From assembly GCA_030272585.1 (NCBI GenBank), contig BSYQ01000005.1, forward strand, positions 1,426,001 through 1,490,000: 64,000 nt of DNA, given 5' to 3'. Positions 21,064-30,004 of this stretch are shown piece by piece; position 1 is the stretch's first letter, and every line of letters starts with the position of its first letter. Source of the stretch: Bryopsis sp. KO-2023. Its lineage: Eukaryota > Chlorophyta > Ulvophyceae > Bryopsidales > Bryopsidaceae. A program made the position numbers and the translations under genes. Below the pieces are notes generated by a model that worked only from the letters and a program-made list of their open reading frames with translations, was not told the DNA's origin and made no database searches.

Positions 21064-21348
21064 ATGTGTCAGGAAGAGCTTAATTTCCCAGCCACCTATG
21101 TCTCACCACCAGGACCTTGCGAATCGAACAAGTTCTATTGTGGTTTTGACAAGGCATGTCTGCATGTATCACCCATTGTTCAATCGACAGATCAGGAAGG
21201 ACTACAGAAACTCGATGCAGAGATCAAAACATATTGCGGAAATTCACCACCAGACGCCACCAACACCACTGTGAAAAATGCTGCGAAAAATTCCCGAAGG
21301 GAGGTTGGCATTGAACCAGCTGTTGATGAAGCCACCTTGTTTTTGTAA
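21064..21348 (+). CDS. hypothetical 94-residue ORF next to the LINE
   Basis: An ATG-to-TAA frame with ordinary amino-acid composition and five cysteines (two in a CxxxxxxYCG pattern), set between low-complexity DNA and the LINE 5' end. I recognise no family. It may be an exon of a host gene broken by the LINE, part of the LINE leader, or chance. Confidence 0.2.
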   Translation: MCQEELNFPATYVSPPGPCESNKFYCGFDKACLHVSPIVQSTDQEGLQKLDAEIKTYCGNSPPDATNTTVKNAAKNSRREVGIEPAVDEATLFL

Positions 21349-21464
21349 TTTGATGTTTGTTTGTTTTTTTTGCGAACATCTGAACTGCCGATTGACCCGC
21401 CGTGCGTTGCCTGCCCGGACGACTTTACTTGTTGAGGACCGTCTAGTCCCGTTCCTCGGCCCCA

Positions 21465-23075
21465 ATGGAACCCGACGTCACGGCCGCTGGGGAGTCGAAC
21501 CCCATGCACGACCACCACCAGTTTATCACTGAGGTCGACCGTTTTATCACGTCACTCTCTTCCACTCAGTGTTGTGACATCATCAACGCGTTCCCTGGCG
21601 CCCTCAAGGTCCTCGGCACTGCGCGACAGACCCTGCGCTTCGCCCTCGTCTCCAGCCGCATCTCCCTGGCCGAGGTTCGGGACATCACGATCTCCAAGGA
21701 TTTTCCCCAGCCACGTGAAGATGTTGCCATGGCAGACCAGGCCATGCTGGATGCGGATGCGTACTCTGAGATCTCGGTGGAATCCCACGGCGCTCCTGCT
21801 TGGAACTCAGCTGACTGGGTTCGCCCCAACCCCTACACCCACACTCACGGCACTCCTCCTACCCAGCCCACCCCCACCTCTCCCCCTCCTCTTACCTCTT
21901 CTGCTGCCCCACCTCTCCCTCCTCCCACCACCACTACCTCACCTCCCTCTCCCCACCCACCCTCACCACCCTCACCACCCTCCCTCACCACCATCTGCCA
22001 CCACCAACGTTCCCTCCTCTCCAAAGCTTCAGCTGCCCTCACCCACCTGCTCACAGCCCCCTCCTCTCCCCAATCCCACACCCAGGCCACCTCCACCCTT
22101 GCCCTCCTTGATGCCTTCCTCCTCGGCAATGCCTCTGCCCAGGCTGTCGCTCCATCTCCCCCCGGACCCCCCACCACCAACCCCGCCACCACCTCCCCAC
22201 CCTCTCTCTTGAACAAGCAAGATTTTCCCTCCCTCACCTCTGCCCAGCGCACCCGCACCTACTCCGCTGCCGTTTCCCGGTTGGCGTCTACTGTTGTTGG
22301 TTCCCCCTCTCCTCTCTCTCCCACTCAGGTCAAACACCGTTTGACGGAGGCCGTCTCCTCTCTCCCTCCCTCCCCTCCCCCATTCCGATGGGACCCTGCG
22401 TGCACCCTCCACCTCACTCCTACCACCTGGCCCACCTGGAAGCATGTCCCTCCCCTCCCATTTGGCACCCAGCTGGCCACCGCCCTCCGCCAGGCTCTCC
22501 CCACCCTCTCCTTCCAGATTAAGTGCATTGCTCGCACTCAGACTGGGGGTTTCCGGGTTCTTTTCTCCCAGCCTGACCCTCTGACCCACCTCCCACCTGA
22601 CCTCTCCCTCCCCCTCCCTGATTTTGGCACCTGGCGCAAGCCCCTCCCCCGTACTTACTCCGGCTCCTTCGTGCTCCACCGTGTCGACCCTATCCTTGAG
22701 GAAGCTGATCTCCTCGCTGCCCTCCAGGAATCCCCCCTCTTCACCTCCACCACCCCCATTCGTCTCTTTCGTATCCCTAAGGCCGGGATCAAAGCCTCGG
22801 ACTGCACCCTCCCTTCCCACCGCTCCGGCTCTGTTGTGGTGCAGACCACGGCTGAGGTGGCCCTCAAGGCCCTTCTGACCGGCCGTTTCACTATTGGCTT
22901 CTCCCTCTGTCCGGTGGCTCCTGACCGTCGTGCCCGCCGTGTTTGCTCCCTGTGCACCCGTCCTGGCCACTCCATTACCTCCTGCCGTTCCCAAGCTGCC
23001 CTTGCTCTCCGGTCCTCCCTTCAACTCCGGGATGATCAGCCCCTTACCCATTCTCTCCTTCCCTCCTCCACCTAG
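21465..23075 (+). CDS. LINE ORF1, Gag-like protein with CCHC zinc knuckle
   Basis: 536 residues from the ATG at 21465 to TAG at 23073. The N-terminal about 120 residues are moderately acidic. Residues about 125-280 are Pro/Ser/Thr-rich low complexity. The remainder resembles the nucleic-acid-binding half of LINE ORF1 proteins and ends with a CCHC knuckle, CSLCTRPGHSITSC, near residue 505. Expected role: binding LINE RNA in a ribonucleoprotein. The TAG is followed at once by the ATG of ORF2 in the same frame (TAGATG), so ORF2 could be made by re-initiation or stop-codon read-through. Confidence 0.85.
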   Translation: MEPDVTAAGESNPMHDHHQFITEVDRFITSLSSTQCCDIINAFPGALKVLGTARQTLRFALVSSRISLAEVRDITISKDFPQPREDVAMADQAMLDADAYSEISVESHGAPAWNSADWVRPNPYTHTHGTPPTQPTPTSPPPLTSSAAPPLPPPTTTTSPPSPHPPSPPSPPSLTTICHHQRSLLSKASAALTHLLTAPSSPQSHTQATSTLALLDAFLLGNASAQAVAPSPPGPPTTNPATTSPPSLLNKQDFPSLTSAQRTRTYSAAVSRLASTVVGSPSPLSPTQVKHRLTEAVSSLPPSPPPFRWDPACTLHLTPTTWPTWKHVPPLPFGTQLATALRQALPTLSFQIKCIARTQTGGFRVLFSQPDPLTHLPPDLSLPLPDFGTWRKPLPRTYSGSFVLHRVDPILEEADLLAALQESPLFTSTTPIRLFRIPKAGIKASDCTLPSHRSGSVVVQTTAEVALKALLTGRFTIGFSLCPVAPDRRARRVCSLCTRPGHSITSCRSQAALALRSSLQLRDDQPLTHSLLPSST

Positions 23076-26000
23076 ATGTCGGCCCCGCGCCCCCCGCCCT
23101 CCTCTGCCCCCACCTCCCTCCGGCCCCAATACACCTGCCCAGTCCCCACCTGTACTACTAAACCCTCCCGTCCCTGGGTTACCCTTCCCTCGCTCCACAA
23201 GCATCTCAATGTCCATCATCTCCATGAAGTCGCCGCCATCCCTCCTTCCTATTTCCAGCGCTACAACCGGCACCTCTGTCCCCAATGTCGCACTATCCAT
23301 ACCATTGGTCGCACCTGCTCTTCCCGGCCCACTGTTGCTCCTGGCCCCACGCCTGTTGCTTCCTCCCCCTCTCAGTTGGGCCCCGGCCCACCTGCAGCTG
23401 CTGGTGGTGGTCCTTCCCCCTCCGATTCCCCTCCTCCCTTGGCCTTCCCCCCGGATGTTTCCACCATTCCCTGGTCTGCTCTCCTCTCCAGTCCTAAACG
23501 CACGTTAAAACGTGTGCCCAGGAAATCCCGCCGCATCTGGTCCCAAGCCCTCCACACCACGGTCTCCCACTTCTGTTCCTCCCCGTCCGACAATTCCCTG
23601 AAGCTCCTGTTCCTCCTGAGTCGTTGTGTCCTATCGGTTCCCACCCAACGGGCTCCCTCCCTCCACCATACTATGGATCTGATCGATCTTCCAAAACTAA
23701 GGTAATATTAGGTCACAGCAGTAATCCGACATCATAACTGCGTCCTAGAACCGATTTTAGCAATGATCGGTTTTTTTTTTTTTTTTTTTCATTTTTGGCT
23801 GATCGGTGATCGTGATCGTGATCGGCCGATCAAATGTTGATCGTGCTCTTGATCGTCCGATCACATGTTGATCGTGATCGTGATCGGTTCGCCGATCACC
23901 GATCTGATCGGTTGTTCCGATCACGATCCCGATCACGATCAAGCGCCGCGACCTGTCGGCACTTCATCGGCTGACCTTGATCGGTGTGATCGTGATCGGC
24001 CGATCGTGATCGGACCTGCATCCGATCATGATCGGTATTGATCATTTGATCGATGAATTGATCGGTCTCGCGAAAATGCCGACAAGTCGCCACCCGCAGG
24101 TGTTTCTGAGGTGGAAGGATTCGAACCGGGTACCTAACGGATTAGAAGCATACTCACTAACGCTTGGACCACTCGAAGCCACGGTTTGTAGGTCATCCGT
24201 GTCATTATATACGTGATCTGTCAGTCCGACAAACTGAGGTATATAATGACACGGATGACCTAGTGACCGTGGCTCCGAGTGGTCCAAGCGTTAATGCGTC
24301 TGTCTCTAGTCTGTTAGGTCCCAGGTTCGAATCCCTGCACCCCAGAAACACCTGCGGGTGGTGATTTCTCGGCATTTGTGATGGACCGATCAATTGACCG
24401 ATCATGATCCGATCTAATCGGCATCTCCGATCCCGATCTCGATCCCGATCAAGCGCCGCGACCTGTCGGCACTTGATCGGCCGACGTTGATCGGTTTGAT
24501 CGTGATCGGCCGATCAAAGTTGGCCGATTAAATCGGTCAGCCGATCAGATTGGTGATCGGCCGATCTCCATCGATGATCGGCCAAACCGATTTGATCGGC
24601 GATCGATCTGATCGGAAAAACCCGATCACGATTTAATCGGTCGGACCGATCAATCCACGACCGATTAGATCGTGATCGGATCCATAGTATGCCCTCCACC
24701 GGTTTAGGTCCAATGCTGCTGCTGTTACCCAATCGTGCCAGTCCTGGCTGGCTGGTGACATTCTGCCCCTGTGGCACCGTTTTCTGGCCTCTTCCCCCAC
24801 TTCCCCTCCCACTCAGACCCCATCCTCCCGGGCCTTATCCCTCATCCGTGATGGCCGGCTCTCCAAAGCCTGCCAGGCCCTCACTTCTCCTGGATTGCAC
24901 CCCCTCTCCCCTGAAGTTCTGGCTGAACTTCGTTCCAAACACCCCTCTGCCCCCCTTCCTACGCAGTCTACCATTTCTGGCCCTACCTCCTTCCCCACCA
25001 TTTCCTCTGCTCCTCTCCCTCCTGGCCCCTCCACTGCCCCCTCTGCTGTGGCCCCAGTTCTGGCTGCTGCTCCCCCCGGTGTTTCCCATGCCCCTCTCCC
25101 TCCCGGCCCCCCACCCGCCCCCTCTGCTGTGGCCCCAGTTCTGGCTGCTGCTCCCTATGGTGTTTCCACCGTCCCTCTCCCTCCCGGCCCCCCACCCGCC
25201 CCCTCTGCTGTGGCCCCAGTTCTGGCTGCTGCTCCCCCCGGTGTTTCCCATGCCCCTCTCCCTCCCGGCCCCCCACCAACCCCCTCTGCTGTGGCCCCCG
25301 TTCTGGCTGCTGCCCCCTCCGATGTTCCCCCCTCCGGTCCTGACCCTGCTCCTGTGGTTTTTCCCCCGGCGTTGGTCTTTGCTTGCCTCTCCAGTTTTCC
25401 CCGGGGTTCTGCTCCTGGTCCTTCTGCTCTCCGCCCTGAGCATCTCCAGGATGCCCTCCACCACTCGGCCTCACACCTTGCGGCCCAAGTCTCCTCTTCA
25501 CTCCTCCGGCTCGTTCACTTGCTGGCGGCTGGCTCCCTCCCTCCCTCCTTGATGGCTCGCTTCACCTGTGCCTCCCTTATTCCCCTGAAGAAAAAAGGCC
25601 CGGGGGTGCGTCCCATCGCGGTGGGGGATGTGTTCCGGCGCTGGGTCTCGAAGTGTTTCGCTGCTCATTTCAAAGAAGATATCGTTAATTCGCTGGGGAC
25701 ACACCAAATGGGTGTTTCTACCTCTAATGGCTCGGGCCTGATTCTTCACGGTGCACGCCACTACATTTCGGAATTCGGGGGGGACTCGGGGTATGTGGCA
25801 GTTCAAATCGACATGACGAACGCTTTTAATCTGGTGGCTCGCCAGAGTTTTCTCGATGGTGTGGCAGGCCAGATACCTTCTCTCTACCCGTGGATTTGGG
25901 CTACCTATGGGGGCCCTTCGGACCTTGTGTGTGGCGATCACCTCGTCTCGAGCCAGGCTGGGGCGCAGCAGGGGGACCCACTCGCCCCCTTCCTTTTCTC

Positions 26001-27612
26001 TCTCTCCCTTTCCCTCCTCCTCCACTCCATTCGCTCCCCTACCTCCTCCCTCCTCGACCTCTGGTACCTTGATGATGGCTTGCTCCTGGGCCGTGTGGAC
26101 GACGTGGCCGCTTTTTTGGACCTCCTCCTCCTCAAGGGCCCAGCCTTCGGTATCCATGTGAATCTGGCGAAATGTAGGGCCTTCTGGCCTACCCCTTCCA
26201 CTTCCTCTTCCCTTCCCCTCCCTCCTGGCATTCCAACTGCCTATGGCGCCTCTTATGGGGCTGATCTCCTGGGCTGTCCTGTGGGCACCCCCACCTATAT
26301 TGCTGACTTTTTTGTTTCTCACCAGGCCAAACTTACCTCCCTTTATGAAGCCCTCCCTTTGCTGGAGCACTCTCAGTCCGCCTATGCCCTGCTTCGGGCG
26401 TCCCTTGGCGCGTGCCGCTGGGTCCATCTCCTTCGCGGCACTCCTACTCATGACGTCCCTGGTCTGGGGGCCATTCTGGAGGACATCGACAGTACTATCC
26501 GGCGGGCTTTCGAAAGCCTCATAGGCCTTCCCACCCCGGACCTGGCGTGGAGACAAGCCACGCTACCTATTTCCCAAGGCGGTTGCGGCATGCTGGAGCC
26601 CTCCTCTCTCGGCCCTGTAGCCTTTTTCGCCTCCCTCCATTCTGTACGACATTCCATTGCTCCACTGACGGGGCTTTCGTTTGATGCTGCGACCCCGAGC
26701 TGGGTTTCAGCCTGTGGGCAAACCGACGCTTTATTGCCGCCCCAGGTTGTTACTCCCCTCGACTGGTTTGCTGCTGACGACAACCAAGCTTCTCAGAAGA
26801 CCCTTTCTCACGCGGCCCATACTATCTCCCACGCCCGCCTCCTGGACGACCTTTCGGCCACCTCCCTGCGCGACGCTGCGCGTTTACGCAGTGCAGCGCA
26901 ACCTCACGCAGGAGCGTGTTTGCTTGCCCTTCCTAATTCCACTTTCGGCACGGAATTAACGAACCTCGAATTCCAGGTGATTATGGGATGGCGACTTGGC
27001 TTACCGCTGTTACGGGATCACCCCATTTGTCCGACCTGTGGAGCTCCGAGTGACCCTGACGGGGATCATGCTGTCACGTGTTCTCATGGGCCCTCGCGGA
27101 ACCGACGCCACAATGCTACCCGTGACGCTCTCTTCAGCCTGATCCAGAGCGCCGCTCTTGATCCTCGCCGTGAAGTACATGTCGACGCCTCCATGGCCCG
27201 TCCAGCGGACATCTACATCCCCCATGGCCCTCGGGGTCGTCCTCTGGCCATTGATATTACGGTTGTTCATCCCATGGTGAGCAACAACCTTCCCCGAGCT
27301 TCTCGCCGTGGAGGCATTGGTTTTGAGGTGGCTTTGAGCCGGAAAAAACGAGCTATGGAACTCTGTCACCGAGCGGGTTGTGATTTCTTAGTTTGTGGGG
27401 TTGAGTCTTTTGGTGGCTTCTCGCCAGAGATGGCTGATTTTTTGTCTTTCTTGGCTGACTTTGTTCAGATTCGGGAAGGGGTTCCCCGTGGCAGGTTGAT
27501 TGAACGTTTCTGGATGCATCTGTCTGTTTTTTTTCACCGAGCACAAGCTCACATGGTGCTCGAACGCCGACCGGGTGGCCATGCTTTGTCGGATTTCTTA
27601 GAGACTGGTTGA
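23076..27612 (+). CDS. LINE ORF2: zinc fingers, reverse transcriptase, restriction-like endonuclease (split by an insertion)
   Basis: The frame 23076-23666 joins 24700-27612 exactly in phase once the inserted element and one 8-bp duplication are removed, giving about 1,167 residues. The N-terminus has a C2H2-type finger (CPVPTC ... HKHLNVHH) and a second Cys pair, CPQC. A 27-residue Pro/Ala-rich unit is repeated about four times (25009-25332). The reverse transcriptase runs from LIPLKKKGPGVRPIAVG through VQIDMTNAFN and AQQGDPLAPFLFS to the YLDD active site near 26067. The C-terminus has CPTCGAPSDPDGDHAVTC and then RPADIYIP ... LAIDITVVHP, the zinc knuckle and PD-(D/E)XK core of a restriction-like endonuclease that nicks target DNA to prime reverse transcription. 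The insertion stops translation about 13 codons into the inserted DNA, so this copy cannot make the enzyme. Confidence 0.88.
23659..23666. repeat. 8-bp target-site duplication (CCCTCCAC)
   Basis: Identical to 24692-24699 on the other side of the GATC-rich element. Confidence 0.88.
24112..24184 (-). other. tRNA-like unit (pol III A and B boxes), left arm
   Basis: On the minus strand an A box, TGGCTTCGAGTGG (24169-24181), is followed by a perfect B box, GGTTCGAATCC (24118-24128), at tRNA-like spacing; the sequence resembles Ser/Leu tRNAs. The acceptor stem does not pair and no convincing anticodon arm forms, so I call it a tRNA-derived promoter or SINE-like head rather than a tRNA gene. Confidence 0.6.
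24269..24343 (+). other. tRNA-like unit (pol III A and B boxes), right arm
   Basis: A box TGGCTCCGAGTGG (24270-24282) and B box GGTTCGAATCC (24324-24334). It is the diverged inverted partner of the left unit, about 80% similar by eye. It likewise fails to fold as a complete tRNA. Confidence 0.6.
25009..25332 (+). repeat. 81-bp coding minisatellite in LINE ORF2
   Basis: About four tandem copies encode a 27-residue Pro/Ala-rich unit (APLPPGPPPAPSAV followed by APVLAAAPPGVSH). The copies keep the frame and differ by a few residues, and lie between the ORF2 zinc-finger region and the reverse transcriptase. Confidence 0.85.
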
Positions 27613-27705
27613 TCTTTTTTGGGGGTGGGGTGGGACACTGATTGTGGGACATTAACCATGGAACATCGGACCATGTAACTTCAATGTTTGTTTGTTTGTT
27701 TGTTT

Positions 27706-28871
27706 TTGGCGCATGACTCAACGAAATCCTGCAATAAAAGGAGTGTGTCGGCAATGCCGACTCGGCATAAGACTAGCTCCACCACCACCACCACCACAAT
27801 ATGGATGCACAGAGATGTCTGGAGAGGACCTGCGCGTTTTGATACGGGGGATGGAAGTGCATCAAGCTCCTCTTTTTTGTATTGTGTTGTCAATGCTAGT
27901 TCCACTGGCGTCAGAAGTCGTCAATGCCATGTGTTCGATACAATGGTTCACTCTCTCATATATATATATATATATTTATATTTATTATTATTTTAGCTAT
28001 CACTATTTTTTTAATTTTTTTTCGTTCACTCTAACCGTCGTTTCCACAATTTTTGTGGTTTCAACAATTGTTTGTTTCTCTTCGAACAGAAAATATGTTT
28101 TAGGATCTACTCTTTTTTTTCTTGATGAAAATTGTAAGGAAAAAGCAACCATCATTTTTTGATTCAAAATTCTGAGATCGCTCAGAATTCTTTTTCAACA
28201 AAAGAAGGCTTTTTGCACCCCTATTTTGTACATGTGTAGAATAGCCCTGAAGGTTAAGCCTTTCAGGCTCAGTCTGACTCAAAAATAGTCCAATAAAAAA
28301 ATATTGCACTGTCTCCTACGTCACATCAATTTTACACCCAAACAAGTCAACTGACAGAAAATGAATCACCCTGCATTCTGACAGAAACTCTCCTGTCTGC
28401 TCATACGTCTGACCTCACAAGTAAACATCGTGAATCAAAACTGGGCCGACAACACATGATCATTGGAGTTTTTCTTTCAGTGGGGAAAAAAAAAAGCCCC
28501 AGAATTTGTTAGTAATCCCTGACCTGAGGGAGGTATTTTTTTATTCTTTTTGATGAATCAATGTTGGTTCTTGAATGATCTGTGCAGTCTTCGACAGCTG
28601 TGTTTTTTCTTTACTTTCAACAGGAAATGAATAATTGGCTGGTGTTGTCGCCCTGAACTTTGAACAAAATGCATGAAGGGTTGACTGTATTGGTATAAAA
28701 TGGGATCAGGTGTTTTGCATACTTCACAAACAGTTCCACACAACTTGTGATAGCGGGACCAAACAATATCTTTAACTTTACTTGCCTTTAACTTGACGAA
28801 TACAAAAAAAAATAAAAAATAAATCCCATTTTTGTACACAAAACCACGCAGGACTTTTTTTTTTGAGAAGG
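27706..28871. other. intergenic DNA between the LINE and the second LTR element
   Basis: Contains a short (CCA)n run near 27778-27797 and a (TA)n run near 27957-27975. Some 27750-27950 sequence is of ordinary complexity with an open frame on the plus strand, but I recognise nothing in it. The rest is AT-rich. Confidence 0.4.
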
Positions 28872-28875
28872 GAGG

Positions 28876-29089
28876 TGTAATAAAACTCGAGCGCAGACTT
28901 ATCTCAACGCGAACAAACGTTCGCTGTCTCTTGTTTACAAGTTTCCCCTGTCGAACTTTATACCTTCCCACGACTAATCGAAACTGTCCACAAGATTCCC
29001 TCACTATCGCACTACCCCACGTTACACAGCACCACTTCCTTTCGTCCACTACTGCCTCATTTCAGTCATCTACCGCTTTGGCGCTCACA
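28876..29089 (-). repeat. 3' LTR of the second retroelement
   Basis: 214 bp, identical by eye to 33904-34117. On the minus strand it follows a purine-rich tract (AAAAGAAG, 29092-29099) that would prime plus-strand synthesis. Confidence 0.92.
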
Positions 29090-29102
29090 CGCTTCTTTTG
29101 TG

Positions 29103-30004
29103 CTAAACTCCTTTTTCGTCCCTTTTCTCATATCGAATCAATCGATCATGGTGCACTAAGCCTTTCAGCAGTGCATCTTTAGGTGTTGCCAATAAAAAAA
29201 TCCCAGACCCATAATCACTGACTATTTTAAATGGGCCTTTCCAGCGACCTGCAAATTTGCTATTCTTTTGACCTCGTTCGTTTTTAAGTAAAACAGCCAT
29301 ACCCAATCGAAACTCCTTTCTCTGCGACCCGCGTTTTGTAGCATCATAATACGACCGCATTTTCGACTGCGCCTTAGTCATTTGTTGATTCGCCAGTATA
29401 CGATTGTCTTCCAATCGCGAAAGCCTGAGAACTGTTGAAGTACTTTCCTGCTGTTCCAAAATCTCTTGGGTGACTGCATCATCCATCCAGTCTCGCGGCT
29501 TGAACCCATACATGACTTCAAAAGGAGTCATCTGCGTAGTAGCATTGCGCTGTGTGCGTATCCCGTAAAGCACACGTTCCAAATGATTCACCCACTCATG
29601 CCCTTGTCATTCTTCAGTGCATTCATAATCGTCTGGTTCATTCGCTCGACACACCCATTTGTTTTAGGCGAATAAGCTGAAATTTCCAGCCGCCCTATTC
29701 CATGGTCACCTAAATATGCTTGGACCTGTTCACTCACAAATGCTGGCGCATTGTCTGTAATAATGCGCCTGGGCGTTCCAAAACGAAATCGAAGAGTGTC
29801 CAAAAATGCACAGATCGTCTTACTGTCCGCCAGCTCCACTCCTTTAGCTTCTGGCCATCGCGTGGCATAGTAGATCGCCACGAGAATATACCGACAGCCA
29901 CCACTTTGGGAATTCCGCTGTGGGAGCGATTTTGAGACAACGCTGGCACTCTTCACAGGAGTCGACATACTGCTTGATGTCGCGATGCATTCCATCCCAA
30001 ACAT
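29103..30004 (-). pseudogene. broken integrase core of the second retroelement
   Basis: Two pieces in different frames. About 29590-29925 holds CRYILVAIYYATRWPEA, IITDNAPAFVSEQ (second catalytic Asp) and SPKTNGCVERMNQTI (Glu). 29103-29591 holds the C-terminal part from NHLERVLYGIRTQRN to HHDRLIRYEKR. The segment that normally carries the first catalytic Asp (an h-h-h-D-h-x-G-P motif between CEECQRC and the strand before TRWPEA) is missing, and the break coincides with a frameshift near 29930-29950. A second single-base shift lies near 29600. The enzyme should be inactive. Confidence 0.8.

Larger units (their letters stand above)
24071..24380. repeat. about 310-bp imperfect palindrome in the GATC-rich element
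   Basis: Arms of about 150 bp centred near 24225. CACCCGCAGGTGTTTCTG at 24091-24108 pairs with its reverse complement at 24343-24360, and the innermost part pairs GGTCATCCGTGTCATTATAT (24191-24210) with its complement near 24239-24260. Each arm contains a tRNA-like unit. As single-stranded DNA or RNA it should form a long hairpin. Confidence 0.85.
23667..24691. mobile_element. non-autonomous terminal-inverted-repeat element, GATC-rich, with an inverted tRNA-like pair
   Basis: 1,025 bp bounded by inverted repeats beginning CATACTATGGATC, followed by further GATC-containing sequence on both sides. The 8-bp CCCTCCAC is duplicated at 23659-23666 and 24692-24699, as with hAT-superfamily transposons. 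There is no coding capacity. Most of the element is dense in overlapping motifs such as GATCGTGATCGG and GGCCGATC. The middle is a large palindrome containing two tRNA-like units facing apart. Its exact excision in silico restores LINE ORF2, which proves insertion. Superfamily is inferred from the duplication length only. Confidence 0.85.
21373..27705 (+). mobile_element. two-ORF LINE (non-LTR retrotransposon) with restriction-like endonuclease
   Basis: A strongly C-rich-strand element unlike its AT-rich flanks. ORF1 (21465-23075) is Gag-like with a zinc knuckle. ORF2 has N-terminal zinc fingers, a reverse transcriptase and a C-terminal PD-(D/E)XK-type endonuclease, the architecture of R2/NeSL/Utopia-like LINEs. 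The 3' end is a (TTTG)n tail at 27684-27705. A similar GTTTGTTTG tract precedes the element at about 21354-21370, perhaps the target duplication. The 5' edge is approximate. Apart from the 1-kb insertion at 23667-24691 both frames are open, so it was intact until that insertion. Confidence 0.88.

Noticed and set aside
22029-23300. A 423-codon open frame on the minus strand opposite LINE ORF1
   Set aside because: It is a Gly/Arg-rich shadow of the C-rich coding strand; the plus-strand frame has the zinc knuckle and joins ORF2.
23757-24090. CRISPR-like array in the GATC repeats
   Set aside because: Units overlap and vary, there are no unique spacers of constant length, and the context is eukaryotic.
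24112-24343. Two genuine tRNA genes
   Set aside because: A and B boxes are good but acceptor and anticodon stems do not pair, and both sit inside a transposable element.
24835-25501. Long minus-strand and second-frame open stretches over the ORF2 minisatellite
   Set aside because: Repetitive Gly/Gln/Arg shadows created by the 81-bp repeat.
28558-29049. A 163-codon minus-strand ORF starting MDERKWCC
   Set aside because: Its first part is simply the 3' LTR (the same codons open gag from the 5' LTR), then it runs into flanking DNA.
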